From Phyllobacteriaceae bacterium UBA1940 (GTDB taxonomy: Bacteria; Pseudomonadota; Alphaproteobacteria; Rhizobiales; Rhizobiaceae), in assembly GCA_002336975.1 (NCBI GenBank), contig DDFA01000086.1, positions 42,622 to 106,010 of the forward strand: a stretch of DNA of 63,389 nucleotides, written 5' to 3'. Positions 35,502 through 43,695 of the stretch are shown here, piece by piece (position 1 is the first letter of the stretch; every line of letters starts with the position of its first letter). The notes under the pieces were generated by a model, which saw only the letters and a program-made list of their open reading frames with translations, was not told the origin of the DNA and ran no database searches. Position numbers and translations under genes: made by a program.

Positions 35502-36448
35502 TGCGCCGGCTCCGTCCACGACATGTCGGGCTCGTCGCTCTCCTCCACCAGCAGCGCGCCGCACAGGTCCGACACCCTGGCGATGTCCCTGTGGAGGCAA
35601 AACTGCTCGAGCCCGTCGATGACGCGCAGCATGGCGTCGGGCTGGATAAAGGACGCGGTGCCGACCTGCACCGCGCGGGCGCCGGCCAGCAGGAACTCGA
35701 CTGCGTCCTCGGCGGTGGAGACGCCGCCGCAGCCGATGACGGGAATGGCGACCGCGCGGGCGCACTGGTAAACCTGGCGCAGGACGATGGGCTTCACCGC
35801 CGGGCCCGACAGGCCGCCCATGATGTTGCCGAGCGAGGGGCGGAAGGTCTTCAAGTCGACGGCCATCGCCAGGATGGTGTTGGCGACGACCAGGGCGTCG
35901 GCGCCGGCGTCCTCGGCGGCGCGCGCCACCGCGGCGATGTCACCGGTGTTGGGCGTCAGCTTGGCCCAGATCGGCAGGGCCGTCGCCTTGCGCAGCGCCG
36001 CCGTCACCCGCGCCGCCGAGTCGGGGCTCATGGCGAACGCCTTGCCGTCTTCCTCGATGTTGGGACAGGAAATGTTGGCTTCGATGGCGGCGACGCCGGG
36101 GACCGACATCGCGCTGGCGAGCGAGGCGAAACCCTCGACCGTCGGCGCCGAGATGGAGACCACCAGCGGCGTCGTATAGGGCGCGTAGAGCGGCAGCGTC
36201 TCGTTGAGGAAATGATCCAGCCCCTTGGAGGGAATGCCGATCGAATTGATCATCGAGTCGGGCTGTTCGACGACGCGCGGCAACGGATTGCCGGCGCGCA
36301 ACTCGCGGGTGATGGTCTTGGTGACAAGCGCGCCGAGCCGGTCGAAGTCGATGACGCGGGCGAGGCCCTCGGCAAAGGTGCCCGACGCCGGCATCACCGG
36401 GTTTTCGAGGCGCAGGGAACCGATCTTGACGGACAGGTCGACGCTCAT
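35498..36448 (-). CDS. pyrD: Dihydroorotate dehydrogenase, NAD-linked class 1B catalytic subunit
   Basis: This 316-residue protein is a class 1 dihydroorotate dehydrogenase. NPVMPASGTF binds FMN phosphate side, ANISCPNIEEDG carries the Cys active-site base of class 1 (class 2 has Ser), and GCGGVSTAEDAVEFLLAGA binds FMN. There is no N-terminal membrane anchor. It overlaps pyrK by ATGA, the usual pairing of class 1B. Most Proteobacteria use the quinone-linked class 2 enzyme for synthesis, so this enzyme may run in reverse, reducing orotate with NADH. Confidence 0.92.
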   Translation of the reverse strand: MSVDLSVKIGSLRLENPVMPASGTFAEGLARVIDFDRLGALVTKTITRELRAGNPLPRVVEQPDSMINSIGIPSKGLDHFLNETLPLYAPYTTPLVVSISAPTVEGFASLASAMSVPGVAAIEANISCPNIEEDGKAFAMSPDSAARVTAALRKATALPIWAKLTPNTGDIAAVARAAEDAGADALVVANTILAMAVDLKTFRPSLGNIMGGLSGPAVKPIVLRQVYQCARAVAIPVIGCGGVSTAEDAVEFLLAGARAVQVGTASFIQPDAMLRVIDGLEQFCLHRDIARVSDLCGALLVEESDEPDMSWTEPAQ

Positions 36449-37293
36449 GGCATCGCCTCCGCCAGATCGAAGACCGGGCCGTCCCAGCAGACGCGGCGGG
36501 TGACGATGCCGCCGTCGACGTTGAAGTCGCGAACACAGCAGTAACAGAGGCCGATGCCGCAGGCCATCTGCTGCTCCAGCGCGATCTGGCCGGGAATGGC
36601 GAACTCGGCCGCCAGCCGCTGCTGTACCCGCATCAGCCGCGCCGAGCCGCAGGTGAAGAAGGCGTCGCAACGCTGCTGCGAGATCAGGCCGCGCAGGATC
36701 TTTTCGACATTGGCGGGACCGCTGGTCGCCTCGGCGTCGGTGACGCCGATGACGTCGGCGCCGCAGGCCTGGAACAGGTCCGCCGACACGAGAAGGTCGG
36801 GCCGGCGCGCGCTCAGAACCGCGGTGACGCCAATACCCATCTCCGCAGCAGCGCGCGCCAGCGGCGCCAGCGTCGCCAGACCGGCGCCGCGGCCGACAAC
36901 GACGATGCGCCGCCATTGCGGATCGAGGGTGAAGCCGACGCCAAGCGGGCCAAAGACGTCGATCGTGTCGCCGGCGTCAAGCGTCTCCAGGCCGCGGGTG
37001 CCGGCCCCGGCGACCTTGTAGAGGAATTCGATCCGGTGCGGATCGGCCTGCGTCGCGTAGATGCTCATCGGCCGGCGCAGAAAGGGCTTTTCGCCGGCCG
37101 GCTGCGGGCATAGCAGCTGAAAGAACTGGCCGGGCCTGGCGCCCGAGGCGATCGGCCCGCATGACAGGACCAGGCGGCGGTATTCGCTTGCGATGGCGCG
37201 GTTCGAGACGACCGTGGCGATTTCCGAGGCCGCGGTGGCACGCCACGGCGCGACTGCCTCCGCTTCGACCTGCTGTCCGGACTCATGAAGCAT
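36445..37293 (-). CDS. pyrK: Dihydroorotate dehydrogenase electron transfer subunit PyrK
   Basis: This 282-residue protein is a flavin/iron-sulfur subunit. PGQFFQLLCP and KPFLRRPMSIY bind FAD, GPLGVGF and VVVGRGAGLATLAPLA the NAD side. The C-terminal cysteines in MACGIGLCYCCVRDF and RRVCWDGPVF are the full set of [2Fe-2S] ligands. It passes electrons between NAD(H) and the FMN of PyrD. ATG 37293 is chosen: the longer TTG form would begin almost inside the operator at 37352-37371. It is the first gene of the unit running to 32738. Confidence 0.92.
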   Translation of the reverse strand: MLHESGQQVEAEAVAPWRATAASEIATVVSNRAIASEYRRLVLSCGPIASGARPGQFFQLLCPQPAGEKPFLRRPMSIYATQADPHRIEFLYKVAGAGTRGLETLDAGDTIDVFGPLGVGFTLDPQWRRIVVVGRGAGLATLAPLARAAAEMGIGVTAVLSARRPDLLVSADLFQACGADVIGVTDAEATSGPANVEKILRGLISQQRCDAFFTCGSARLMRVQQRLAAEFAIPGQIALEQQMACGIGLCYCCVRDFNVDGGIVTRRVCWDGPVFDLAEAMP

Positions 37294-37351
37294 GCTGTCG
37301 TCACCGCCAAAAAAGCCGAGTTTGGCATAGACTATTCTCAATTGCAATACT

Positions 37352-37371
37352 TTGTCTCATTTTTGCGACAA
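37352..37371. promoter_or_regulatory. XRE-type operator between pyrK and pyrE
   Basis: TTGTCTCA-TTTT-TGCGACAA is an 8-4-8 inverted repeat with one mismatch to TTGTCTCA-N4-TGAGACAA. It lies 59 bp before the pyrK start and 166 bp before pyrE. A lone half-site, TTGTCGCA at 37402-37409, is spaced exactly 50 bp away (start to start). Together they can control both divergent units. Confidence 0.7.
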
Positions 37372-37536
37372 TCGACCAAGGATCCGACACACGGTGGAGA
37401 ATTGTCGCATTTTTCAAATCCGGCATTGACGCTGGCGCGCAACGAAGACAGAAGGGGCCGTTTGTACCCGACAAGCGTCCGACCTATGACAACACCGCGC
37501 CGGTGAACGCTGGCGCGCAGCCTTGGAGAACGACCC

Positions 37537-38241
37537 ATGCCCAGCCTCTACACACCCGTCGACAAGGAGACGATTGCACGGGAGGCAGCCAAGATGCTGC
37601 TCGAGATCAAGGCGGTCCACTTCTACGACGAGAAGCCGTTTTTCTTCACCTCGGGCTGGGCGAGCCCGGTCTATATCGACTGCCGCAAGATCATTTCATA
37701 CCCCCGGCTGAGGTCGTCGCTGATCGATTTCGCCGCCGCGACCATCGTGCGCGACATCGGCTATGAATCGATCGACTGCGTCGCTGGCGGTGAGACTGCC
37801 GGCATCCCCTTCGCCGCCTGGATCTCCGACCGGCTGATGCTGCCGATGCAGTATGTGCGCAAGAAAGCCAAGGGGTTCGGACGCAATGCGCAGATCGAGG
37901 GCGAGATCGCGTCGGGCGCGCGCACCATCCTGGTCGAGGACCTGGCCACCGACGGGCGTTCCAAGGTCAATTTCTGCCAGGCGCTGCGCAACGCCGGCGC
38001 CCATGTCGACCATTGCTTCGTTCTGTTTTACTACGACATCTTCCCCAAGAGCCGCGAACTGATGCAGGAACTGGGCGTCAACCTGCACTACCTGACCACT
38101 TGGTGGCACGTGCTGGAGGTGGCGAAGTCAAGCGGCCATTTCGAGCCGAAAGTGCTGGCCGAAGTCGAGCAGTTCCTCAACGAGCCGGCGAAATGGTCGG
38201 CCGCCCATGGCGGCATTTCGGAGTTCGGCAAGGAAGGCTGA
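37537..38241 (+). CDS. pyrE: Orotate phosphoribosyltransferase
   Basis: This 234-residue protein is of the length seen in Rhizobiales Pyr[19 protein letters not shown] binds orotate, [10 protein letters not shown] is the flexible catalytic loop, and [14 protein letters not shown] is the PRPP motif. It makes OMP from orotate and PRPP. Placed divergently from pyrK with a shared operator, it may draw imported orotate into pyrimidine synthesis while the other genes degrade the excess. Whether it is the only pyrE of the genome cannot be judged here. Confidence 0.94.
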   Translation: MPSLYTPVDKETIAREAAKMLLEIKAVHFYDEKPFFFTSGWASPVYIDCRKIISYPRLRSSLIDFAAATIVRDIGYESIDCVAGGETAGIPFAAWISDRLMLPMQYVRKKAKGFGRNAQIEGEIASGARTILVEDLATDGRSKVNFCQALRNAGAHVDHCFVLFYYDIFPKSRELMQELGVNLHYLTTWWHVLEVAKSSGHFEPKVLAEVEQFLNEPAKWSAAHGGISEFGKEG

Positions 38242-38262
38242 CAAAAGCCGCCGGAACGAGGA

Positions 38263-39177
38263 TCAGGAGGCACTGCGCCGCCGGCCTGGCTGCGCGATCG
38301 CCGATCGCGACAGCACCGTACGCAGCAGGTCGGCCGCCTCCCGGCCCTTGCGGGCCCGCTTCCACAGATCGTCGACCAGATTCTCATAAAGCTGGACGGG
38401 CTCAACGTCGGCGGTCATCATGGCGACGCCGGAGCGGATGTTGGGCAGGTCGCCGCCAAGCCGGAACGGACTGACGCCGAGGTAGGTCTTTTCCGCCGTC
38501 CTGAACAGCTGGAAGGCGTTGTTGGGCAGCGCCTCCTCGATGAGGCCGATCTGCACCCCCATCGGTTCGCTTTCGATCAGGGTGATCAGGTGCTCGACCT
38601 CGTCGCGCGCCGCCAGCCGCCGCTCGGCGAGTTCAGCCCCCGACAGGTCAAAGCGGCCGACGATGCCGAGCTTCAGCCAGCGCTCGATCTCGAGCAGATT
38701 GACGAAATTGACGACGGAGAGCCGCCGTTGCTGGCTCGACTGCTTGCGTTCGTCGAGGATGGAAATGATGATGTCGACATCGCGCATTGCCGACTTTTCC
38801 TGGATGTGCGGCGGCAGCGATTCCAGCAGCGTGCGCTTCAGATGGGCGGGAAACGCCTCCGAGGTGAGCAGGTAGGACAGGGGCGGGAAATGCGCCACGA
38901 CCTGGTCCGCGTCCGCCTCGACCTGGCGCATTCGCTCGAAATAGCTGATCGGGCTGGCGTAGTATTCGACGCCGGCGCCAAGCAGCGACGCCACCGTGGT
39001 GCCGAGCACCGCGGCCAGCCGTTCCAGCGTCTCGATCTTGACGACGTCGCCGGTCTCGATCCGGTAGACGGCGGCGCGCGACACGCCGAGCTCGTCGGCG
39101 ATCGCATCGGCGGTCAGACCCTTGCCCATCCGGTAGGCCTTCAAGCGGCGGCCGATCTCCTGGAACTGGTTCGCCAT
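38263..39177 (-). CDS. XRE-family transcriptional regulator with large sensor region
   Basis: This 304-residue protein starts with a Cro/C1-type HTH (residues 5-65): LTADAIADELGVSRAAVYRI then ETGDVVKIETLERLAAVLG. The 230-residue remainder is not a cupin and matches nothing that I recognise; it may sense a pyrimidine-related ligand. The gene lies centrally in the orotate module and has its own copy of the inverted repeat (39194-39213) 16 bp before its start. It is therefore the best candidate for the factor that binds all four repeats, including its own. Confidence 0.88.
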   Translation of the reverse strand: MANQFQEIGRRLKAYRMGKGLTADAIADELGVSRAAVYRIETGDVVKIETLERLAAVLGTTVASLLGAGVEYYASPISYFERMRQVEADADQVVAHFPPLSYLLTSEAFPAHLKRTLLESLPPHIQEKSAMRDVDIIISILDERKQSSQQRRLSVVNFVNLLEIERWLKLGIVGRFDLSGAELAERRLAARDEVEHLITLIESEPMGVQIGLIEEALPNNAFQLFRTAEKTYLGVSPFRLGGDLPNIRSGVAMMTADVEPVQLYENLVDDLWKRARKGREAADLLRTVLSRSAIAQPGRRRSAS

Positions 39178-39193
39178 CTCGCCTCCATCACGA

Positions 39194-39213
39194 TTGTCTC
39201 ATTATTTAGACGG
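39194..39213. promoter_or_regulatory. XRE-type operator before the regulator's own gene
   Basis: TTGTCTCA-TTAT-TTAGACGG has a perfect left arm and 5 of 8 matches in the right arm of the TTGTCTCA-N4-TGAGACAA repeat. It sits 16 bp upstream of the XRE regulator start, the right place for autorepression. Confidence 0.6.
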
Positions 39214-39249
39214 GCTTAGCGCAATTCGCCGACGGTTGCAAAGCCAACT

Positions 39250-40062
39250 CTAGCCTGCTTCGAGTGCGAGCCGATCCCTGGCGGCTGTGCTTTCGTGCCA
39301 CCGCAGCATCCGCCGTTCCAGGGCGTCGACGGCGACGTAGAGCCCGTAGCCGAGCAGCGACAGGAGAATGACGCTGACCAGGACCAGGCCGATGTCGGCG
39401 GTCTCCTGGCCAAGACTGAGCAAGTAGCCGAGCCCGGCGCGGGCGCCCATCAGTTCGCCGATCACCGCCGCGGTGACGGCCAGCGTGACGCCGACCTTCA
39501 GGCCGGTGAACAGCAGCGGCAGCGCCTGCGGCAACTCAATGCGCCACAGCCGGCTCCAGCCGTTCATGTGCAGGATCTTCGCCAGAGCCAGATAATTGGG
39601 GTCGATCGAGCGCAAGGCGCTGACCATGTTGGACAGGACCGGGAAGAAGACGACGATGGCGACAAGCACGACCTTCGGCGCCGCGCCAAGTCCAAGCCAC
39701 AGTAGCAGAAGCGGGGCGATGGCGATCTTCGGCGCCGTCTGCACGAAGATGATGATCGGGTTGAGGACGATTTCGACCAGCGGAAACCGCACAAACAGCA
39801 CCGCCAGGGCGACGCCGACCACGGCCCCGATGACGAACCCAACCAGGATCTCCATCAAGGTCACGGGCACATGGCCGAACAGCCCGGCCTGAGTGGTCAG
39901 GAACCAGAACTTTTGTGCAAGGGCGGGCGGCGACGGCACGAGATATTCCGGCACCGCGAACACCAGGACCGCGATCCACCAGAGCGCGACGAACGCCAGG
40001 AGCGAGAGAACTGCACGCAAATCAGGGCCTCCAGGCGCTCCGGATACAATCCGGAGCGCCAT
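39250..40062 (-). CDS. ABC transporter permease (SsuC/ThiX type)
   Basis: This 270-residue protein has six membrane segments and the family's coupling region, including LALAKILHMNGWSRLWRIEL. FVQTAPKIAIAPLLLLWLGL is typical of taurine/nitrate/pyrimidine-precursor permeases. It is the last gene of the importer operon starting at 43396 and the second permease of that operon, so the importer probably uses a heterodimer. Confidence 0.88.
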   Translation of the reverse strand: MALRIVSGAPGGPDLRAVLSLLAFVALWWIAVLVFAVPEYLVPSPPALAQKFWFLTTQAGLFGHVPVTLMEILVGFVIGAVVGVALAVLFVRFPLVEIVLNPIIIFVQTAPKIAIAPLLLLWLGLGAAPKVVLVAIVVFFPVLSNMVSALRSIDPNYLALAKILHMNGWSRLWRIELPQALPLLFTGLKVGVTLAVTAAVIGELMGARAGLGYLLSLGQETADIGLVLVSVILLSLLGYGLYVAVDALERRMLRWHESTAARDRLALEAG

Positions 40063-40067
40063 TGAAG

Positions 40068-41072
40068 TTAGAGGTCGGACGGCTTCTCAACGACGAGGTC
40101 CGCCGCCGGGAACGTTTCAGGGATCGCCTTGTACTGGGCCGCCGTGTCGATGGTCTTCTGCCAGCCGGCGAGGTTGCCGTAGCCGAAGCCGTTCTTCTGC
40201 GTGTCCGGGCTCTGCCACAAGGTCTTGATGAAGACTTCCTTGATGATCTCGGTGACCACCTTCTCCTGCGGGGCAAAGGTCGGCGAATAGTCGGCGATCG
40301 CCATCTTGACCAGCTGGTCGACGTCGCCGTCGATGATGTGCTGCAGCGCCTTGTCGAGCGCGGCGATGAAACCCTTCACTTGGTTCGGATTGGAGGCGAG
40401 GTAGGCTTCCGAGGTGACCAGCACGTTGCCGTGACTGGGCAGGAAATCGTCCGAGGGGATCATGCCGACATCGACGCCTTCCGCCTTCAGGGCGTAGTAG
40501 CGCAGCATCGAGAAGACGATGGCGTCGACCTGGTCGGACTTGAGCGCATCGAGGATGGCGCCGGTTCCGACGATCTCGACCTTGACGTCGTCGATCGACT
40601 TGCCGACCTGGCTCATCATCACCTGCAGCTGGATGTAGTTGGGGCTGCCATAGCTGGTGACCGCGACCTTCTTGCCGACGAGGTCGGCCGGGGTCTTGAT
40701 GCCGCTCGAATTCTTGAACAGCACCGCGCCGATGCCGCGCTGATAGGTCGAATGAACGACTTTCACCGGGATGCCGTTGGCGCGGGCGGAGATGACCGCA
40801 TCGCCGTTGGGAAAGCCGAGTTGGACATTGCCGGCGGCGACATTGTTCAGGATGTCGGCCGCATTGGCGTAGAGGAATTCGACCTCAAGCCCCTGCTCCT
40901 TGAAATAGCCTTCCTTCTGGGCGACGAACATCGGCAGATAATAGGGCACCGCGGCGCCGTCGATCTGGATGGTGACCTTGTCCTGCGCCCGCGCGACGGC
41001 GGAGCCGGCGACAACGGCCAGCAGCAGCAGCGGGATGGCCAGCGCCGCCTTCAATCGTGCAAACATTTTCAT
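40068..41072 (-). CDS. ABC transporter substrate-binding protein (NMT1/ThiY-like)
   Basis: This 334-residue protein has a Sec signal (MKMFARLKAALAIPLLLLAV, cleavage near residue 29). The mature part is of the NMT1/THI5 type: YYLPMFVAQKEGYFKEQGLE, NVQLGFPNGDAVISARANG and VTSYGSPNYIQLQVMM. This family includes carriers of hydroxymethylpyrimidine and other heterocycles, which fits a pyrimidine module. It lies five bases before the downstream permease and 13 after the phosphorylase. Confidence 0.88.
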   Translation of the reverse strand: MKMFARLKAALAIPLLLLAVVAGSAVARAQDKVTIQIDGAAVPYYLPMFVAQKEGYFKEQGLEVEFLYANAADILNNVAAGNVQLGFPNGDAVISARANGIPVKVVHSTYQRGIGAVLFKNSSGIKTPADLVGKKVAVTSYGSPNYIQLQVMMSQVGKSIDDVKVEIVGTGAILDALKSDQVDAIVFSMLRYYALKAEGVDVGMIPSDDFLPSHGNVLVTSEAYLASNPNQVKGFIAALDKALQHIIDGDVDQLVKMAIADYSPTFAPQEKVVTEIIKEVFIKTLWQSPDTQKNGFGYGNLAGWQKTIDTAAQYKAIPETFPAADLVVEKPSDL

Positions 41073-41085
41073 GGCAATATTCTCC

Positions 41086-41880
41086 TCACGAGACGTTAGA
41101 TGAATCCGAAGTCTTCAAAATGGTCGCCAGAGCCTGGGCGCCGGCGCGCATGAGATTGCGCTGGGTCATCTCATAGTCCTCCAGCCAGCCATCGCTGCGG
41201 CGGTGGGCGTGGACGGCCAGGATCGCGCCGGCGCGCGCGCCGCAAGCAGCGGCCGCGGCAAAGATGATTTCGGCTTCCATCTCGACGGCGTCGGCCCCGG
41301 CCGCCGCAAAACGATCGAGTACGTCAGGGTCGCCGCGCCCGTCGGCGGTGTTTGGACGGCCCTGCGCGCGGTAATAGCCGTCGGCTGTGACGCATCGGCC
41401 GGGCCGGCCCGGCAGGCCAAGGGCGTTGCAGGCCTGAAGCAGCGCCGCGCTCACCGACGGGTCGGCGCGCACCGGGCTTGCCGGGTCGCGCGCGTAGACG
41501 GCGGCGACGCCGCTGTTGCGGACCGCTTCGTCCGCGACCAGAAAATCGCCGAGCGACAGGTCGCTGGCCAGCGCCCCGCAGCCGCCGGTGCGCACCAGCA
41601 CGCCGGCGCCCATGGCTGCGAGCTCGATCGTGGCGATTTCCGCCGAAGCGCCGCCGATGCCGGTCGAGCAGACGCCGATCGGCACATCGTCATAATAGCC
41701 GCAACCCAGCCGAAACTCGCGGTTCTGACCGACGATGACGAAGTCGCGAAGCACCGACGCGGCGAAGTCGACGCGGGCGGGGTCGCCGGGCAGCAGGAAT
41801 GCTTTCGGCATCCGGGCCGGGCGCGGCAGATGCGGCGGTACGCCGCCGCGCCAGGGCCAGGCCGCCGATCGGTCGGTCAT
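41086..41880 (-). CDS. Nucleoside phosphorylase (uridine phosphorylase-like)
   Basis: This 264-residue protein of the PNP/UDP family has FLLPGDPARVDFA as phosphate loop, GVCSTGIGGASAEIATIEL, LVRTGGCGAL (phosphate-binding Arg) and DAVEMEAEIIF with the ribose-binding Glu. It would release a pyrimidine base and ribose-1-phosphate from an imported nucleoside. ATG 41880 overlaps the permease stop (ATGA); ATG 41886 is possible. An enzyme placed between permease and binding-protein genes implies that the importer carries its substrate, perhaps uridine or orotidine. Confidence 0.85.
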   Translation of the reverse strand: MTDRSAAWPWRGGVPPHLPRPARMPKAFLLPGDPARVDFAASVLRDFVIVGQNREFRLGCGYYDDVPIGVCSTGIGGASAEIATIELAAMGAGVLVRTGGCGALASDLSLGDFLVADEAVRNSGVAAVYARDPASPVRADPSVSAALLQACNALGLPGRPGRCVTADGYYRAQGRPNTADGRGDPDVLDRFAAAGADAVEMEAEIIFAAAAACGARAGAILAVHAHRRSDGWLEDYEMTQRNLMRAGAQALATILKTSDSSNVS

Positions 41881-42629
41881 CGCCATGACAGCAGCCATTT
41901 CTCCAGCGCCGCCAGCGTCTGGTAGATCAGGATGCCTAGCAGGGACGTCACCAGCACCATGGCGAACAGCATCGGCGTCTTGTAGGTCGTGCCGGCAAAC
42001 ACCATCAGGTAGCCGAGCCCCTGCCCGCCCGACAGCCATTCGGCGAGAATGGCGCCGATGGTTGCCTGAACCGCGCCGACCTTGAGACCGGCAAAAATCT
42101 CGGGAACCGCCGAGGGCAGTTCGATGCGGACCAGCCGGTCGCGCCTCGACAGATGCAGGATCTCCGCCAGAAAGCCGAAATTGGCCGGGACCGAGCGCAG
42201 GCCGAGGATGGTGCCCGCCATCACCGGGAAGAAGACCAGCGACACCGCCAGCACGATCTGCGAGGTGAGCCCGAGGCCGAACCAGAGGATGAACAGCGGG
42301 GCCAGCGCGATCTTGGGCGCGGTCTGGAAAAAGAACAGATAGGGCCCGACGATCCGCTCTGTGCGCGGGCTCTTGGCGAGAATGAAGCCGAGCACGAAAC
42401 CAAGCGCCGAGCCGATCGCAAAGCCGGCGATGATGATGCCGAGCGTATGGGCAAGATGCGGCCAGATCGTGCCGTCGCGAAACAGCGCCACGAAGGCCGC
42501 CCCCACTTCTCCGGGCGGCGGCAGCACGAAGCGCGGAATGTTGAAGACGCGCACATAGGCCCACCACAGGGCGATCAGCATCAGCGGCGTCGCCACCGAA
42601 AAGACCAGGCTGAGCGCGCGCCGGTTCAT
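41877..42629 (-). CDS. ABC transporter permease (SsuC/ThiX type)
   Basis: This 250-residue protein has six membrane segments with FFQTAPKIALAPLFILWFGL and the coupling-loop sequence LAEILHLSRRDRLVRIEL. It is clearly related to the permease at 39250-40062 and overlaps both the ATPase stop and the phosphorylase start by ATGA. The two permeases are probably the halves of one channel. Confidence 0.9.
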   Translation of the reverse strand: MNRRALSLVFSVATPLMLIALWWAYVRVFNIPRFVLPPPGEVGAAFVALFRDGTIWPHLAHTLGIIIAGFAIGSALGFVLGFILAKSPRTERIVGPYLFFFQTAPKIALAPLFILWFGLGLTSQIVLAVSLVFFPVMAGTILGLRSVPANFGFLAEILHLSRRDRLVRIELPSAVPEIFAGLKVGAVQATIGAILAEWLSGGQGLGYLMVFAGTTYKTPMLFAMVLVTSLLGILIYQTLAALEKWLLSWR

Positions 42630-43396
42630 TTCAGCTCCCGCCGCAGCAAAGAGAGCCAGCGGTGGAAGCCGGGCGTGTCCTTGATCGCCTCGTTGCGTTC
42701 CTTGCCGAGGTCCAGCGTATGCAGTGCGCTGATGCGCCCCGGGCGCGGCGACATCACGGCGACGCGATCCGACAGATAGGCGGCCTCATCGATGGAATGG
42801 GTGACGAACACGATCGTCGCCTGGGTTTCCGTCTTGATGCGCAGCAGTTCGTCGTTCATCCGGTCGCGGGTGAGGAGATCGAGCGCGCCGAACGGCTCGT
42901 CCATCAGCACAAGCCGGGGACGGTAGACAAGGGCGCGCGCGATCGAGGCGCGCTGGCGCATGCCGCCCGACAATTCTTTGGGCAGGGCCTTGCCGAAATC
43001 CTTCAGACCGACGAGGCCGAGCATCGCTGCCGCCCGATCGTCAGCTTCGGCCCTGGCGACGCCGAACGCGTCGAGCGGAAAACGGACATTGTCCTGGATG
43101 CTCAGCCAGGGCAGCAGCACCGGTTCCTGGAACACATAGCCGATGTCGGTTCCACGGCTCGGCGGGCCGTCCTGCCAGCGGATTTCGCCGCCGGACGGCT
43201 GTTCGAGCCCCGACAGCAACCGCAGCAGGGTCGACTTTCCGCAGCCTGAAGGGCCGATCAGGCTTAACAACTCGCCACGGTAGACGTCGAGCGTCACCGG
43301 GGACAGGGCTTCGACCTGCTGGCCCTCTCTGGTCTTGTAGATTTTGGTCAGCGCCTCGACGCCGACAAGCACTGCGGATTCGGGCGTCTGTTGCAA
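42626..43396 (-). CDS. ABC transporter ATP-binding protein (SsuB/ThiZ type)
   Basis: This 256-residue protein has Walker A IGPSGCGKST, Q-loop YVFQEPVLLPWL, signature ELSGGMRQR and Walker B LVLMDEPFGALD. It energises the importer encoded downstream in the same operon. Its start is 20 bp from the perfect XRE-type inverted repeat at 43417-43436, so the operon is probably repressed directly by that site. Confidence 0.93.
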   Translation of the reverse strand: MQQTPESAVLVGVEALTKIYKTREGQQVEALSPVTLDVYRGELLSLIGPSGCGKSTLLRLLSGLEQPSGGEIRWQDGPPSRGTDIGYVFQEPVLLPWLSIQDNVRFPLDAFGVARAEADDRAAAMLGLVGLKDFGKALPKELSGGMRQRASIARALVYRPRLVLMDEPFGALDLLTRDRMNDELLRIKTETQATIVFVTHSIDEAAYLSDRVAVMSPRPGRISALHTLDLGKERNEAIKDTPGFHRWLSLLRRELK

Positions 43397-43416
43397 TTTT
43401 TTGACTGCCGAGCTTC

Positions 43417-43436
43417 TTGTCTCAAGAATGAGACAA
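43417..43436. promoter_or_regulatory. Perfect XRE-type operator before the pyrimidine importer operon
   Basis: TTGTCTCA-AGAA-TGAGACAA is a perfect 8-4-8 inverted repeat, 20 bp upstream of the ATPase start. It is the best of four related repeats found only upstream of the transcription units of the orotate module. Confidence 0.78.
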
Positions 43437-43695
43437 TTTCCATGACAGGCATTTGAACCGGAGTCAAACGGAAACGCGTGGCTCGGGCGATCGGGCGCCG
43501 AACCTCAGTTCCCCGCCGCAAGGGCGGCAGGCGCGAAGTCTTCGTCGCTGGCGGCGGTGGTCGTATCTGAGCCTCAACCTGACTCGCGCCAAGCCAGGTC
43601 AGGCGCATCGTCGGGGAAACGACTACCGCTTTGGCTGCAACGCGTTGCCCTGAGCGGCCGGTCAGGGCTGCGCGCGCAGTTCCGAAATGCGCCGA
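43437..43695. other. Non-coding gap between orotate and GntR modules
   Basis: These 259 bases separate an operon start (43396, minus strand) from the end of the AtuA-like gene (43696, minus strand). Short open frames exist on both strands, but none has a recognisable product or good ribosome site. I see no repeat, RNA gene or clear terminator in it. Confidence 0.4.

Noticed and set aside
36445..37347. Longer TTG start for PyrK at 37347
   Set aside because: It would place the start five bases from the operator at 37352-37371 and add 18 residues without family support. ATG 37293 fits better.
37402..37421. A second full XRE operator after the pyrK/pyrE one
   Set aside because: The left arm TTGTCGCA is good but the right arm (TCAAATCC) does not match, so it is reported only as a half-site.
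43453..43653. Short open frames between the orotate and GntR modules
   Set aside because: They have no recognisable product, poor starts, and an amino-acid composition typical of random high-GC sequence.
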